Shown piece after piece: positions 41,846-50,686 of a stretch of DNA of 64,000 nucleotides; position 1 is the stretch's first letter, and each line of letters starts with the position of its first letter. The stretch covers positions 100,659 through 164,658 of the forward strand of contig CAYNMV010000002.1 in the NCBI GenBank assembly GCA_964398315.1. Direction: 5' to 3'. Source of the DNA: JADLCB01 sp964398315 (GTDB taxonomy: Bacteria > Planctomycetota > Phycisphaerae > Tepidisphaerales > Tepidisphaeraceae). A program made the translations under genes and the position numbers. The notes beneath the pieces are model-generated. The model searched no databases and was not told where the DNA came from. It was given only the letters and a program-made list of their open reading frames with translations.

Positions 41846-43402
41846 ATGGAATACTTCTTCGTTGGCACCCTCATGGGCCTCGTGCTGGGCGGCGCGGGGG
41901 CGGGAGCGTACTTCACTTACGCCTCGCGCGGCCTCGTTGCCCGGGCACGTGATGAGGCCCGTCAGATCGTCGACAGCGCAACCAAGGAAGCCCGCAACAA
42001 GGCCAAGGAAATTGAACTGGCCGCCAAGGAACAGCAACAGCAGCTCCGCAGTGAATTCGAGCAGGAAACCGCCGACACCCGTGCCCAGCTCAAGCAGCTC
42101 GAACAGCGCCTGACCAACCGCGAGGACACGCTCGACCGCAAGCTCGATACCCTCACCGTCAAGGAACGCCAGTTGGATGACCTCGAGCGCCGTCTCCAGG
42201 CGCGCGAGAAAAATGTCGCCGCCAACGAGCGTGAGCTCAATGAACTGCTCAAGGAGCAGCGCGAGCGGCTGCTGAGCATCACCCACCTCACCCCCGAGCA
42301 GGCCAAGGAGATGCTGCTCCGCCGGCTTGAGGAGGAATATCGCAGCGAATGTGGCGAACTGGTCCGCCGCATGACCGAGCAGGCGCAGGAAGAGGCCAAG
42401 GAAAAGTGCCGCCAGATCATCATCCAGGCGATCCAGCGCTATGCCGCCGAGCAGACCGCCGATCACACGGTGTCGGCGGTGACCATCCCCAGTGATGACA
42501 TGAAAGGCCGGGTCATCGGCCGCGAGGGTCGTAATATCCGCGCTTTCGAGAAATCGACCGGCGTGGATGTCATCATTGATGATACCCCGGGTGTGGTGGT
42601 GGTCTCCTGCTTCGATCCGGTGCGCCGGCAAATCGCCAAGCTGTCACTGGAGAAGCTGGTGGCCGATGGCCGGATCCATCCGGCCCGCATCGAGGAGGTC
42701 GTGGCCGCCACCAGCAAGGAAATGGAAGAGGAACTGGTGCGCCTTGGCCGGGAAGCGGCCCAGGAGGCGCACATCCCCAACCTGCCGCGTCCCATCATCC
42801 CTATGCTGGGCCGGCTGGCCTACCGCACCAGCTACGGGCAGAACGTGTTGAAGCACTCGCTGGAAGTGGCCTACCTGGCGCAGGTGATGGCCGATGAGCT
42901 GGGGCTGGATGGCAACATCGCCCGCCGGGCGGGGCTGCTGCACGACATCGGCAAGGCGATGGACCACGAGCAGGAGGGCGGCCACCCGCAGATCGGCATG
43001 GAGTTCCTCCGTCGCTTCAACGAGTCCGAAGCCGTGCTCAACGCCTGTCTGGCCCATCACGGCGACTGCCCGGCGACCACGCCCTATACCCCGCTGGTGA
43101 TGGCGGCCGACGCCATCAGCGCCAGCCGGCCGGGGGCTCGGCGCGAAAGCCTCGAGCGCTACATCAAACGCCTTCAGGAACTGGAAGCCCTGGCGATGGG
43201 CTTCGACGGCGTGCGCCAGGCCTACGCCATCCAGGCCGGCCGTGAAGTGCGCGTGATCGTCGATGCCCGCAGCGTCGATGACAAGATCAGCGCCAAGATC
43301 GCCCGCGATATCGCGCAGAAAATCCAGCGCGACCTGACCTATCCCGGCGAGATCAAGATCACCCTCATCCGCGAAGTGCGGACCGTGGAATACGCCCGGT
43401 AG
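41846..43402 (+). CDS. rny: Ribonuclease Y
   Basis: 518 residues. RNase Y is the membrane-bound endonuclease that starts mRNA decay. An N-terminal membrane helix (residues 3-25), a long coiled coil to about 190, a KH domain (MKGRVIGREGRNIRAFE, about 217-233), and an HD domain with the metal pair in AGLLHDIGKAMDHE (about 360-375) are in the usual order; the C-terminal IKITLIREVRTVEYAR is typical. The ribosome site before the ATG at 41846 is weak. Confidence 0.96.
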   Translation: MEYFFVGTLMGLVLGGAGAGAYFTYASRGLVARARDEARQIVDSATKEARNKAKEIELAAKEQQQQLRSEFEQETADTRAQLKQLEQRLTNREDTLDRKLDTLTVKERQLDDLERRLQAREKNVAANERELNELLKEQRERLLSITHLTPEQAKEMLLRRLEEEYRSECGELVRRMTEQAQEEAKEKCRQIIIQAIQRYAAEQTADHTVSAVTIPSDDMKGRVIGREGRNIRAFEKSTGVDVIIDDTPGVVVVSCFDPVRRQIAKLSLEKLVADGRIHPARIEEVVAATSKEMEEELVRLGREAAQEAHIPNLPRPIIPMLGRLAYRTSYGQNVLKHSLEVAYLAQVMADELGLDGNIARRAGLLHDIGKAMDHEQEGGHPQIGMEFLRRFNESEAVLNACLAHHGDCPATTPYTPLVMAADAISASRPGARRESLERYIKRLQELEALAMGFDGVRQAYAIQAGREVRVIVDARSVDDKISAKIARDIAQKIQRDLTYPGEIKITLIREVRTVEYAR

Positions 43403-43590
43403 GGTGATGGGCCATTCGCCACCTGGCGCCGGAGGGCCAACCTCCGGCGCCAAGTCGGTTGCGCACAAACGCGAAACGGGCAAAACGCGAAGGGGTTGCA
43501 GGCCATCCAGGCCGAGCAGCAGGGCTGCATCCATGGAGGGGGGGGTGCCGCGGGTCAGTTTGCTTTGCGTACTTGCCGGGCTCGTCTGTC

Positions 43591-44580
43591 TCAATCCGCC
43601 TTTTGCGGCAGGAGGATGCGCACCTGCGGGAAGCTGATCCATTCAGCACGGTCCTTGCGGTCGCCGTCTTTGCGCAGGAAGCGGACCCCAACGTAACGCG
43701 GGGCGGCGGGATCGAGCTGGTGCTCGCCGGACCAGAGACGCTGGCCGCCGGATTCGACGATGGCGTGATGCGGGCCGATGAGAATGCGCACGGTGTACGG
43801 CTCGCGCATGCCGCGCACCGGCTCGCCCTGGCCTTCAAATCGCCCATCCGGCAGGGCAACCACCGGGCGGCCGTCATTGAGCATCCACGTCAGCTCGCGC
43901 ACGCTGGTGGCGCGCTCGGGGGAGAAATCGGCCGACTCGCTGATGAACACCTGGGGCACGATGTCATGCCCCACGCGCCCGCGCAGTTGTGCTTCGAACG
44001 CGAACGGCGGGGTGATCGGCTCGGCGCTGACCACGCCGCCGCCTTCGGAGCCGGCCCGGTCGGTCTCTTCGCTGCCCAGGCGCAGGCCGCGCTCGGAAGC
44101 GATCACCGCCAACCCGCCGATGGGGCGCCACTCGGCCGGCAGTTCATCGCGAAAATCGCTGCTCAGCAGCGGCTCGACAAAATACGTGCGGGCCAGCATT
44201 GCCGCCCCATCTTCGGGCAAGGAAGCGGGGCGGGTGAAGTAGATCACCGCTGCCAGCGCCCCCACCAGGACCACCGCCGCCAGACCCGCGATCCAGGTGG
44301 CCGGCGAGCGCAGCGGCGATGTCCCGACCGTTGCCTGCTCGATCTCCGCCAGTACCCGCCGGGTAAATTCCGGCCCGGCGCGCACGCTGCGGTAGTCCTT
44401 GCCGCTTTCCAGGTGCTCGCGCGCGGTGATGAGCAGCTGATACTCATCCGCCTCCTGCCCTGCCCCGGCGCTGCGCAGCATCGTCACCGCCTGGTGCCAT
44501 TCGGGGCTTCCCGGTCCCGCGCGCAGCGCATCCGTCAGGAGCTGATGGAATGCATCGGATTGGAGATCGATGTGGGTCAT
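43591..44580 (-). CDS. Anti-sigma-like membrane protein, downstream of ECF sigma
   Basis: 329 residues. A cytoplasmic helical part of about 90 residues is followed by one membrane helix (WIAGLAAVVLVGALAAVIYF, residues 96-115) and an extracytoplasmic beta-rich domain (residues 135-329). The layout, and the position 23 bp downstream of an ECF sigma gene, suggests the cognate anti-sigma factor. No zinc-binding ZAS motif (HxxxCxxC) is seen, so the interaction would be of another kind. No ribosome site precedes the ATG at 44580; translation may be coupled to the sigma gene. Confidence 0.65.
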   Translation of the reverse strand: MTHIDLQSDAFHQLLTDALRAGPGSPEWHQAVTMLRSAGAGQEADEYQLLITAREHLESGKDYRSVRAGPEFTRRVLAEIEQATVGTSPLRSPATWIAGLAAVVLVGALAAVIYFTRPASLPEDGAAMLARTYFVEPLLSSDFRDELPAEWRPIGGLAVIASERGLRLGSEETDRAGSEGGGVVSAEPITPPFAFEAQLRGRVGHDIVPQVFISESADFSPERATSVRELTWMLNDGRPVVALPDGRFEGQGEPVRGMREPYTVRILIGPHHAIVESGGQRLWSGEHQLDPAAPRYVGVRFLRKDGDRKDRAEWISFPQVRILLPQKAD

Positions 44581-44603
44581 GGCGGACAGCGCATCACAGG
44601 CGA

Positions 44604-45266
44604 CTATTCTTCCTCATCACCTTTCATCATTTTTGCCAGTTTTTTCAGGCCGTGGAACATGCGCGAGCGCAACGTGACTGCCTTGGCGCCGGTGATCTGT
44701 TCCATCTGGGCGTAGCTCAGGTCCTGGAAGACGCCGAGCACGATGACTTCCTTCTGGTCTTCGCTGAGGGTATCCAGCGCCTGCAGCACGCGGGCGATCT
44801 CCTCCTGTTTCTCCAGCTCATCGGTGGCGCGCTCGGCCACCTTGCGCGGGTCGCCGCTCAGGTCCACCCCCTCCAGGTGCAGTTCGGTCACGTTGCGCAC
44901 CGGGCTGCGCTTGCGGCGGCGGGTGCTGTTGATCGCCAGGTTGCGCGTGATGGTGTACAGCCAGGTGCTGAACTTCTGCGGATAGCGGTAAGTGGGCGCG
45001 AACTTGAACGCGCGGAGAAAGACCTCCTGCCCGACCGATTCCACATCCTCGACGTTGCCCAGCATCCGATAGAGAAACGACAGCACCGACTGGTTATAGC
45101 GCTCGTAGAGGATGGCGAACGCCTGGCGGTCACCCTGCTGGGTACGGCGCATCAGCTCCTCATCACTGGCCCGGCCCAGGGCAGTGGCCGACAGGTCATG
45201 GGCTGCCTGAGGCGCTGCCTTGGATGAGGCCGGGCGGGGCGAGGTTGTCTGCTTCGGCTGCTGCAT
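44604..45266 (-). CDS. ECF-type RNA polymerase sigma factor
   Basis: 220 residues. Region 2 (FAILYERYNQSVLSFLYRML and FSTWLYTITRNLAINSTRRR) and region 4 (LDTLSEDQKEVIVLGVFQDL; YAQMEQITGAKAVTLRSRMF) are clear, and there is no region 3. The N-terminal 45 residues are low-complexity. ATG 45266 is the first Met before region 2; a longer frame to 45494 would run through the terminator-like hairpin at 45397-45431, which argues against it. The downstream gene is the probable anti-sigma. Confidence 0.9.
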   Translation of the reverse strand: MQQPKQTTSPRPASSKAAPQAAHDLSATALGRASDEELMRRTQQGDRQAFAILYERYNQSVLSFLYRMLGNVEDVESVGQEVFLRAFKFAPTYRYPQKFSTWLYTITRNLAINSTRRRKRSPVRNVTELHLEGVDLSGDPRKVAERATDELEKQEEIARVLQALDTLSEDQKEVIVLGVFQDLSYAQMEQITGAKAVTLRSRMFHGLKKLAKMMKGDEEE

Positions 45267-45806
45267 GAAACGACCGGGATGGCCAACCAGCTTAGTGCAA
45301 CGCCGGGTGGGGGGGAAGTGGAGCCCATGCGAGGGCAGGAAGGCATCCGTTCGGGCAGGCGCAATTGGCCTGTCCCGGGCACCTTGGCGCATAAAAAGGC
45401 CGCACGGCGGAGGGTTCGCGCCGGGCGGCCTGGCGGAGGAGGAAACGAGGTCTGGTATGCGGGCGGCCACCTGGCAGCCGCCATCGCAGTTCAATCGGGT
45501 TTGGACTCACTCCTGGATGTCTGCGTGCTTGTCATGAGTGACCGGCACGGTAGACTTCCAGATCAAAGGTCGTGCCACGCGTGCAAAAATGGTTCGCCGG
45601 GCGTCGGGTGCGCGGGGCTATCGATCGAAAAACGCGATTTTCATACGGAAAATCGAGGATTCCCGGCCCCGGCCGAATCGTCCCGCCCTCGCCTGACCGT
45701 GGTTGCCGTGATGAGTGCGGTTGCCTAATTCTGTGGCGATGGCCGGGGCAATCGCCCATTGCTGCCCACCGGTTGTGCAATCGTGAAACAGGCAAGCTCC
45801 CCCTCG
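45267..45806. other. Divergent region upstream of the ECF sigma gene and the DUF4091 gene
   Basis: 540 bp with no supported protein gene. It holds a minus-strand terminator-like hairpin (45397-45431) and a perfect 8-bp hairpin CGATTTTC-ATACG-GAAAATCG at 45635-45655. The A/T-rich part (45625-45660) may include a promoter. Confidence 0.5.
45393..45431 (-). terminator. Terminator-like hairpin 130 nt upstream of the ECF sigma gene
   Basis: On the minus strand AGGCCGCC...GGCGC forms a stem with GCCG...GCGGCCT (outer 7 bp, inner 4 bp) and runs straight into TTTTT (45397-45393). No minus-strand gene ends here, so it could be an attenuator in the sigma leader or the end of a small RNA. Confidence 0.6.
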
Positions 45807-48770
45807 ATGACTGTCAATCGCCGCTTCCAGCCCGCCGGATTGGATTTACGACGGCTGTGGGCCGGCCTGCTGTTGCTGATTGTTGCCGGCTGCCAGCCGG
45901 GCGGGCCCGCCGGCGGGGATGATCCTGGCCTGGTGCGCACGGGCAACCCCGGCGGGCTGCGCCTGCTGAGCGTTGATCTCAACCATCCGGTTAAGCCGGT
46001 CACATCCGATCAGACCATCCAACTGGATGCGGCTAAGAACGAGTGGGCCAGTTTCACCCTCCAGATCAACGAACTGCCGGCGCAAAGTTCCCGCAATAAC
46101 TGGTCTTTGCGCATCGGCGACCTGGTGCCGACAAGCGGGGGCGGCCAGCCCATCCCCGCCAGCAGCTTCCTGGCCCAGCAGGTGCTGCCGATGCCCGTTG
46201 ATGTGAACCGTGCCGGATATGTGCGGCACACGGGTTTGTCGGTGGCCACCCGCCGGCTGCCGCGGGCGATGCTGCCGCTGCGGATGAACAACGGGCGGCT
46301 CGACCTGCTGGCGCTGCGCGATCCGGCCCGCCCGACCGATCCCAATTCCGTGGCCGGCGCCTCGCCGATGGAGCCGCCGATCCTCTGGATCGACCTGCGC
46401 GTGCCGCTGGAAACGCCTGCCGGCGAGTATCAGACCCGGGTTGAGCTTTTCGATGCCCGCGGCAACCAGGCGCTGGCATCGCTGCCGGTGCGGCTGCGGG
46501 TGTATGACTTTGTCATGCCCGATGAGCGGCATCTGTTGATGGTCAGCCGCCTGCACTGGGAAGCGCTGATCCAGCATTTTCCCGATCGTATGGAGGCGAT
46601 CACACCGCGGCTGATGAACCGCAACGATGCGCGGTATCGCGAGGCGATCCGCACGATGGATCAGCTCATCACGCTGGCCCATGCCCACCGGGCACAGGTG
46701 ATCGTGCCGCGCTTGCAGCCGACGGTGAAATGGCCCGCCGGGCGCCCGCCGCAGGTGGACTGGCGCGATTTTGACTCGGTGGTGGCGCCGTGGCTCACCG
46801 GTGAGATGTTTGCCGACCGCACGCCACTGGGGTACTGGCCGCTGCCGGAAGTCGATTTCCTGCATAATTTTGATTACCACAGCCAGGCCGAGTACTGGGC
46901 CGCCGCCGCCGCCCACTTCGATCAGCGCGAGTGGCTGAATCGCTCCAGCGTGTTCCTGGACAAGCACACGCCCGGCCGTGCCAGTGTGGCCGAGGCGGTG
47001 CAGTTCAGCGCGAAAATGGCCAATATTCTCCGGGCCCATCCGCGCATCCGGGTGACCGGCCCGCTGGAGGAGGATCAACTGGTCCTCAGCGATGAAGACC
47101 GGCCCAATACGATCGATCCGCTTACCACCGAGCGCCTGGTGGCCGCGGCGCCGGGGCTGGTTTTCGCGCCGCCTACGCAACTCTGGCCGGAGAACGTCGC
47201 CCGCCCGCAGCGCTGGCTGAGGACGGATCTGCCCGGGCTGGTGCCGTATGTGGGGGCGGGTGGCGATGAGCGGGATGTGCGCCTGTGGGCGTGGCTGGCG
47301 TTCCTCCGCCAGGCCGGCATGATCCTGTGGGATGGGGTGCTGCCGCAGAATGATTCCCCCGATCAGCCGGCCGATCCGAACCAGATGATCTGGTTCTATC
47401 CCGGCCACTGGTTTGGCCTCGATGAGCCGGTCCCGACCATTCAACTCAAGTGGCTGCGCCGTGCCCAGCAGGATTACGAATATCTCTATCTGGCGGCCCA
47501 GCGCGGCGAGGTGATCAATGCGCTGGTGATGGCCCGCCTGATCGCCAAGCCGGTGCAGATCCAGCCGTTCCAGGCGCTCGATCCCACCTACGCCCTGATG
47601 ACCGGCACCACCGACCACCAGGCGTGGGCGGAGGTGCGGCGGCTGGTGGCGCGCACGATTCTCCTGCGCGAGCCGGGCCAGACGCCCGACCCGACGCGCC
47701 AGTCCGAGCTGTACCTCGAAACCCTGAGATGGCTCGAGCCGCAGGAGCGGCCCACCCTGCTGGGCCGCACCGTGCACTACGGCTGGTCGCCCAACCGCCA
47801 GCAGGAAGGCAACTGGGTTGATGTCGCCCTCGGCATCGATCTGTACAACGCCTCCGATGACCGGCCGGTGTCGAACACGCTGGAGTTCAGCATCCTGCCG
47901 CCGGGGTGGATGGTTCGGCCGCAGCCGGTCACGATCCCGATGCTGCTGACGTTCCACGTCCGCCGTGAGGAGTTGACCGCCCGTTTCAATCTGGAAGAGG
48001 CTCGCATCGGCAGTGAGGTCACCAAGCCGATGTCGCTCACCTTCACCGATGGCCACAAGCTGACCAAGACGCCGTTGCAGTTCGTGCTGCCGGTGGCCGC
48101 CAGCGATCGCCGCGAGGGCGGCCTGCGCATTGACGGCTCGATCGAAGACTGGATGCCCGAGGACAGCATCCAGGATGGGCCGATGGTCGAGATGTTCACC
48201 CGCCCGGTGCTGCAAAAGCAGGCGATCAAGCTGGCCGATACGCCCACCCAGCTTTTCACCGGCTGGGGCGGCGATCATTTTTACATCGCCTTTCGCCTGA
48301 CCGGGGTCGGTACACAGAGCGTCAACCGGACGCGCAACTTCGTCGATTACCAGTTCCGCCGGGCATGGGGCGAGGACCTGGCGCAGGTGCTGATCCAGCC
48401 GATCTACGATGACAACACGCTCGGGCCCGTGCTGCACGTGGTCTGCAAGCCCAACGGCAGCGACTGGGTTGAGCGCAAGCTCGATCCCAGGCAGCACGCT
48501 GATCCGTGGCAGCCGCTGGAAGGGGCCAACATCCGCTTTGCCTCAACCCTGGTCGATGGCATCTGGCGCGGTGAGATCGCCATTCCGTGGGATGCCATCC
48601 GCGAACAAGGCAAGGGGATGCCCAAGCTGCTGAGATTCAACTTCTCCCAGCACAACCACACCACCGGTCAAAGCGCCAGTTGGGCCGGCCCGATCGATCA
48701 CGGCCGCGATGATGCCTTTACCGGCCTGCTCTACCTCCGCGAACCCGAAAACCCCGGTATGCGGCGGTGA
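45807..48770 (+). CDS. Lipoprotein with DUF4091-like and CBM9-like domains
   Basis: 987 residues. A signal peptide ends in the lipobox LLIVAGC, so it is lipid-anchored. An N-terminal beta domain (residues 45-240) is followed by a TIM-barrel-like region and the DUF4091 segment (AGMILWDGVLPQND; IWFYPGHWFGLDEPVPTIQL; LKWLRRAQQDYEYLYL), a family linked to glycoside hydrolases. A C-terminal domain starting LRIDGSIEDWMPED and WGGDHFYIAFRLT is like family 9 carbohydrate-binding modules. It probably handles polysaccharide at the cell surface. ATG 45807 is chosen for the signal peptide; GTG 45783 is possible. Confidence 0.8.
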   Translation: MTVNRRFQPAGLDLRRLWAGLLLLIVAGCQPGGPAGGDDPGLVRTGNPGGLRLLSVDLNHPVKPVTSDQTIQLDAAKNEWASFTLQINELPAQSSRNNWSLRIGDLVPTSGGGQPIPASSFLAQQVLPMPVDVNRAGYVRHTGLSVATRRLPRAMLPLRMNNGRLDLLALRDPARPTDPNSVAGASPMEPPILWIDLRVPLETPAGEYQTRVELFDARGNQALASLPVRLRVYDFVMPDERHLLMVSRLHWEALIQHFPDRMEAITPRLMNRNDARYREAIRTMDQLITLAHAHRAQVIVPRLQPTVKWPAGRPPQVDWRDFDSVVAPWLTGEMFADRTPLGYWPLPEVDFLHNFDYHSQAEYWAAAAAHFDQREWLNRSSVFLDKHTPGRASVAEAVQFSAKMANILRAHPRIRVTGPLEEDQLVLSDEDRPNTIDPLTTERLVAAAPGLVFAPPTQLWPENVARPQRWLRTDLPGLVPYVGAGGDERDVRLWAWLAFLRQAGMILWDGVLPQNDSPDQPADPNQMIWFYPGHWFGLDEPVPTIQLKWLRRAQQDYEYLYLAAQRGEVINALVMARLIAKPVQIQPFQALDPTYALMTGTTDHQAWAEVRRLVARTILLREPGQTPDPTRQSELYLETLRWLEPQERPTLLGRTVHYGWSPNRQQEGNWVDVALGIDLYNASDDRPVSNTLEFSILPPGWMVRPQPVTIPMLLTFHVRREELTARFNLEEARIGSEVTKPMSLTFTDGHKLTKTPLQFVLPVAASDRREGGLRIDGSIEDWMPEDSIQDGPMVEMFTRPVLQKQAIKLADTPTQLFTGWGGDHFYIAFRLTGVGTQSVNRTRNFVDYQFRRAWGEDLAQVLIQPIYDDNTLGPVLHVVCKPNGSDWVERKLDPRQHADPWQPLEGANIRFASTLVDGIWRGEIAIPWDAIREQGKGMPKLLRFNFSQHNHTTGQSASWAGPIDHGRDDAFTGLLYLREPENPGMRR

Positions 48771-48861
48771 ACGATGGTCTTTCGGGATGGCATGGGCGGC
48801 TCACCGGCGCCGCCCCGGGATGATGGTCCTGAAGCAGCGCATGAACCAATCCGGGTGCGCA

Positions 48862-49290
48862 TCATTTCGCCTGTGATGCGGGGGCGGGATAGGTCAGGAC
48901 CATCAGCAGCATATCGGCCAGGTCCTGGGTGGAGCCGATGGATGCGAAGAAGTTGGCCGGTGGGTGATCGTCGGTGCCGGCAAACGTCACGAACAGCCGA
49001 TTCTCTCGATTCATCACGAGCACCGCATTCCGGCCGTGAAGGCGCTGCTGGCGCTTCCAGAGAATCTGCCCGGCCTCGATGGTGTTCGCATACTCGCCGG
49101 CCAGGCCGCCGATGTCGTAGCTGATCTCGAGCCCGCCATCTTTCCAGATCCGCCCCACGCGGCTGTCGATCCCCTGTTCAGTCTTGTGGCGGTACCCCTC
49201 CAGCAGCACAATCGATCCCGGCGGCTCATCGGCCCGGCACCAGGCGGCCGCCGTGGCGATCAGCAGGATCGCGATCATCCATCGCAACAT
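48862..49290 (-). CDS. Secreted small protein, second gene of the ARPP-1-like operon
   Basis: 142 residues with a signal peptide (MLRWMIAILLIATAAAWCRA). The mature part is a small beta-rich domain (SIVLLEGYRHKTEQGIDSRV, ENRLFVTFAGTDD). No family is recognised. GGAGGT 7 nt before the ATG is a strong ribosome site. It starts 23 bp after the ARPP-1-like gene on the same strand, so the two are probably one operon. Confidence 0.7.
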   Translation of the reverse strand: MLRWMIAILLIATAAAWCRADEPPGSIVLLEGYRHKTEQGIDSRVGRIWKDGGLEISYDIGGLAGEYANTIEAGQILWKRQQRLHGRNAVLVMNRENRLFVTFAGTDDHPPANFFASIGSTQDLADMLLMVLTYPAPASQAK

Positions 49291-49313
49291 GGGCTCACCT
49301 CCAGCGCGAAAGG

Positions 49314-50345
49314 CTACTTGGCAATGTAATTCCGCCGAACGTATCCGGCTTCGTCGGCGGCGCTATCGCGGGTTTCAAAGCGGACTGCCTCATCGGCATT
49401 GTTGGTCAGCAACTGGGTGCGATCATTGATCGCCTTTTCCTGACCGTCGGCACGGTCGGCGGCGGTGATGGTGGATTCCAGGTCTGCCAGTGTTGCCGGG
49501 GTGGCCGGCCGGGTGGTTGGCGCTTTTTCGGCCAACGCCTCCACCACGCTGCTCTTGAGCAGCTTGGGCCAGAGTTTGCGGAACAGATCGGCGTTGGCGT
49601 AGATGTCCACGCTGTTCACCTGCCCGTTGATGGCGAAGGCGTAGCCGATGACATCCTCATGGCGCTCGATGAGGGGGGCGAGCGCTGCGGTGTAGGCCTC
49701 GGTGCTGCGCATGACCGATGGGCGCTCCAGCGTCAGCTGCAGGCTGCTGGCCGATTCGGCCGCCCGCACGTTGTCGCCCAATGTTTCCGTCAGCCGCTGC
49801 TGGTTATGCGCAACCTCCTGCCAGACTTTCTGCTGGTCGGCCTGGAGGCGGGCGGCAAGCTTGAGCTCCTTGCCCACCAGGGCATCATTGGATGATGCGA
49901 ACAGCCCGGCCGCCTCGTTGTCGCGGCGGCTCCAGCGCCCCTGTTCCACGCAGAATGCGCCAATCGGCACCCGCCCGCTGTTGGGCTTTACGATCAGGTC
50001 CTGGGCGATGGTGCGGTCCTGCTGGCCCCCTTTCACGATGTCGCCGGCCGAGATGTACAGATCGAGCGTTGGGTCAAGGTTCTCCACCGCCAGCTCACCG
50101 ACGTTGCCGGTTTCATGCACGACTGCTTTTCTGGCCGCGAGGGCTTCATCCAGTGTCAGGTATTGTTTCCCCGGTAAGGCCCCGCGGCCATGCACCAGGT
50201 AAATGGCCAGGTTCTCATGCACGTATGGCCCCGAGAGGGTGTAAGGCCCGACCTGTCTCCGCTCCACCGCCGGGGCGGCAGTCTCCTGGGCACAGGCCGA
50301 ACCGATCAGACCGAGAACGATAAGCGCGCTCAGCAGGGCTTTCAT
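49314..50345 (-). CDS. Secreted ARPP-1-like protein
   Basis: 343 residues with a signal peptide (MKALLSALIVLGLIGSACAQ). The mature N-terminal half matches the ARPP-1 family: the pattern YLTLDEALAARKAVVHETGN, VGELAVENLDPTLDLYISAG, DIVKGGQQDRTIAQDLIVKP and IGAFCVEQGRW, in order. The function of ARPP-1 is not known; homologues occur with phosphatase or rhodanese domains. The C-terminal third is charged and helical. AGGAGG 4 nt before the ATG at 50345 fixes the start over the frame that opens at 50435. Confidence 0.75.
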   Translation of the reverse strand: MKALLSALIVLGLIGSACAQETAAPAVERRQVGPYTLSGPYVHENLAIYLVHGRGALPGKQYLTLDEALAARKAVVHETGNVGELAVENLDPTLDLYISAGDIVKGGQQDRTIAQDLIVKPNSGRVPIGAFCVEQGRWSRRDNEAAGLFASSNDALVGKELKLAARLQADQQKVWQEVAHNQQRLTETLGDNVRAAESASSLQLTLERPSVMRSTEAYTAALAPLIERHEDVIGYAFAINGQVNSVDIYANADLFRKLWPKLLKSSVVEALAEKAPTTRPATPATLADLESTITAADRADGQEKAINDRTQLLTNNADEAVRFETRDSAADEAGYVRRNYIAK

Positions 50346-50364
50346 AACGCCTCCTGGCGAAAGG

Positions 50365-50397
50365 GGTGATCGGGGACGCACCGCATCCCCGGTCACC
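50365..50397 (-). promoter_or_regulatory. 12-bp hairpin just before the ARPP-1-like ribosome site
   Basis: GGTGACCGGGGA pairs with TCCCCGATCACC (one G-T pair) across a 9-nt loop; its base is about 10 nt before the AGGAGG. It may control translation or mark the mRNA 5' end. Confidence 0.5.
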
Positions 50398-50652
50398 TTT
50401 GACGCCAGCCGAGGCAGGAAAGTTTCTGCCCGCACACTGCATTCGTCCGCAGCGGGCTCAACGGGCGCAATCGGATGCCGCCACGGACCGCATCAGCCAC
50501 CACCGGGCCGACCCCACAACGCCGACTCCGATCCAGATGAACAGGCAGGTTATTGGCCTGCCATGGGCCTGGGTGACAGCCCGCAGGGTGTGACACGCGG
50601 CACGATCCACCGCGGCGGGCTTTGCGGACGCATGAACGGACACCGCATCTCG

Positions 50653-50677
50653 TGGCACGGGTTCTCAACCCGTGTGG
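50653..50677. repeat. REP-like palindrome downstream of the acyl-CoA ligase
   Basis: TGG-CACGGGTT-CTC-AACCCGTG-TGG. The arms are the same as in the REP pair in dinG (CACGGG/CCCGTG with AACCCGTG), so it belongs to the same family. It lies 10 bp past the stop of the ligase gene. Confidence 0.8.
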
Positions 50678-50686
50678 CGGACGTCA

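Larger units (their letters stand above)
50346..50686. other. Region between the ARPP-1-like operon and the ligase gene
   Basis: 341 bp with no supported gene. It holds a hairpin just upstream of the ARPP-1-like gene (50365-50397) and a REP-like palindrome at 50653-50677. Confidence 0.5.

Noticed and set aside
45267..45494. Longer ECF sigma protein starting at 45494
   Set aside because: The extra 76 residues are Pro/Arg/Cys-rich and encoded across a terminator-like hairpin; region 2 needs only the start at 45266.
45846..48497. An 883-codon open frame antisense to the DUF4091 lipoprotein gene
   Set aside because: It mirrors the high-GC codon pattern of the real gene; its translation is His/Gln/Arg-rich with no domain, and the plus-strand gene has a lipobox and known domains.
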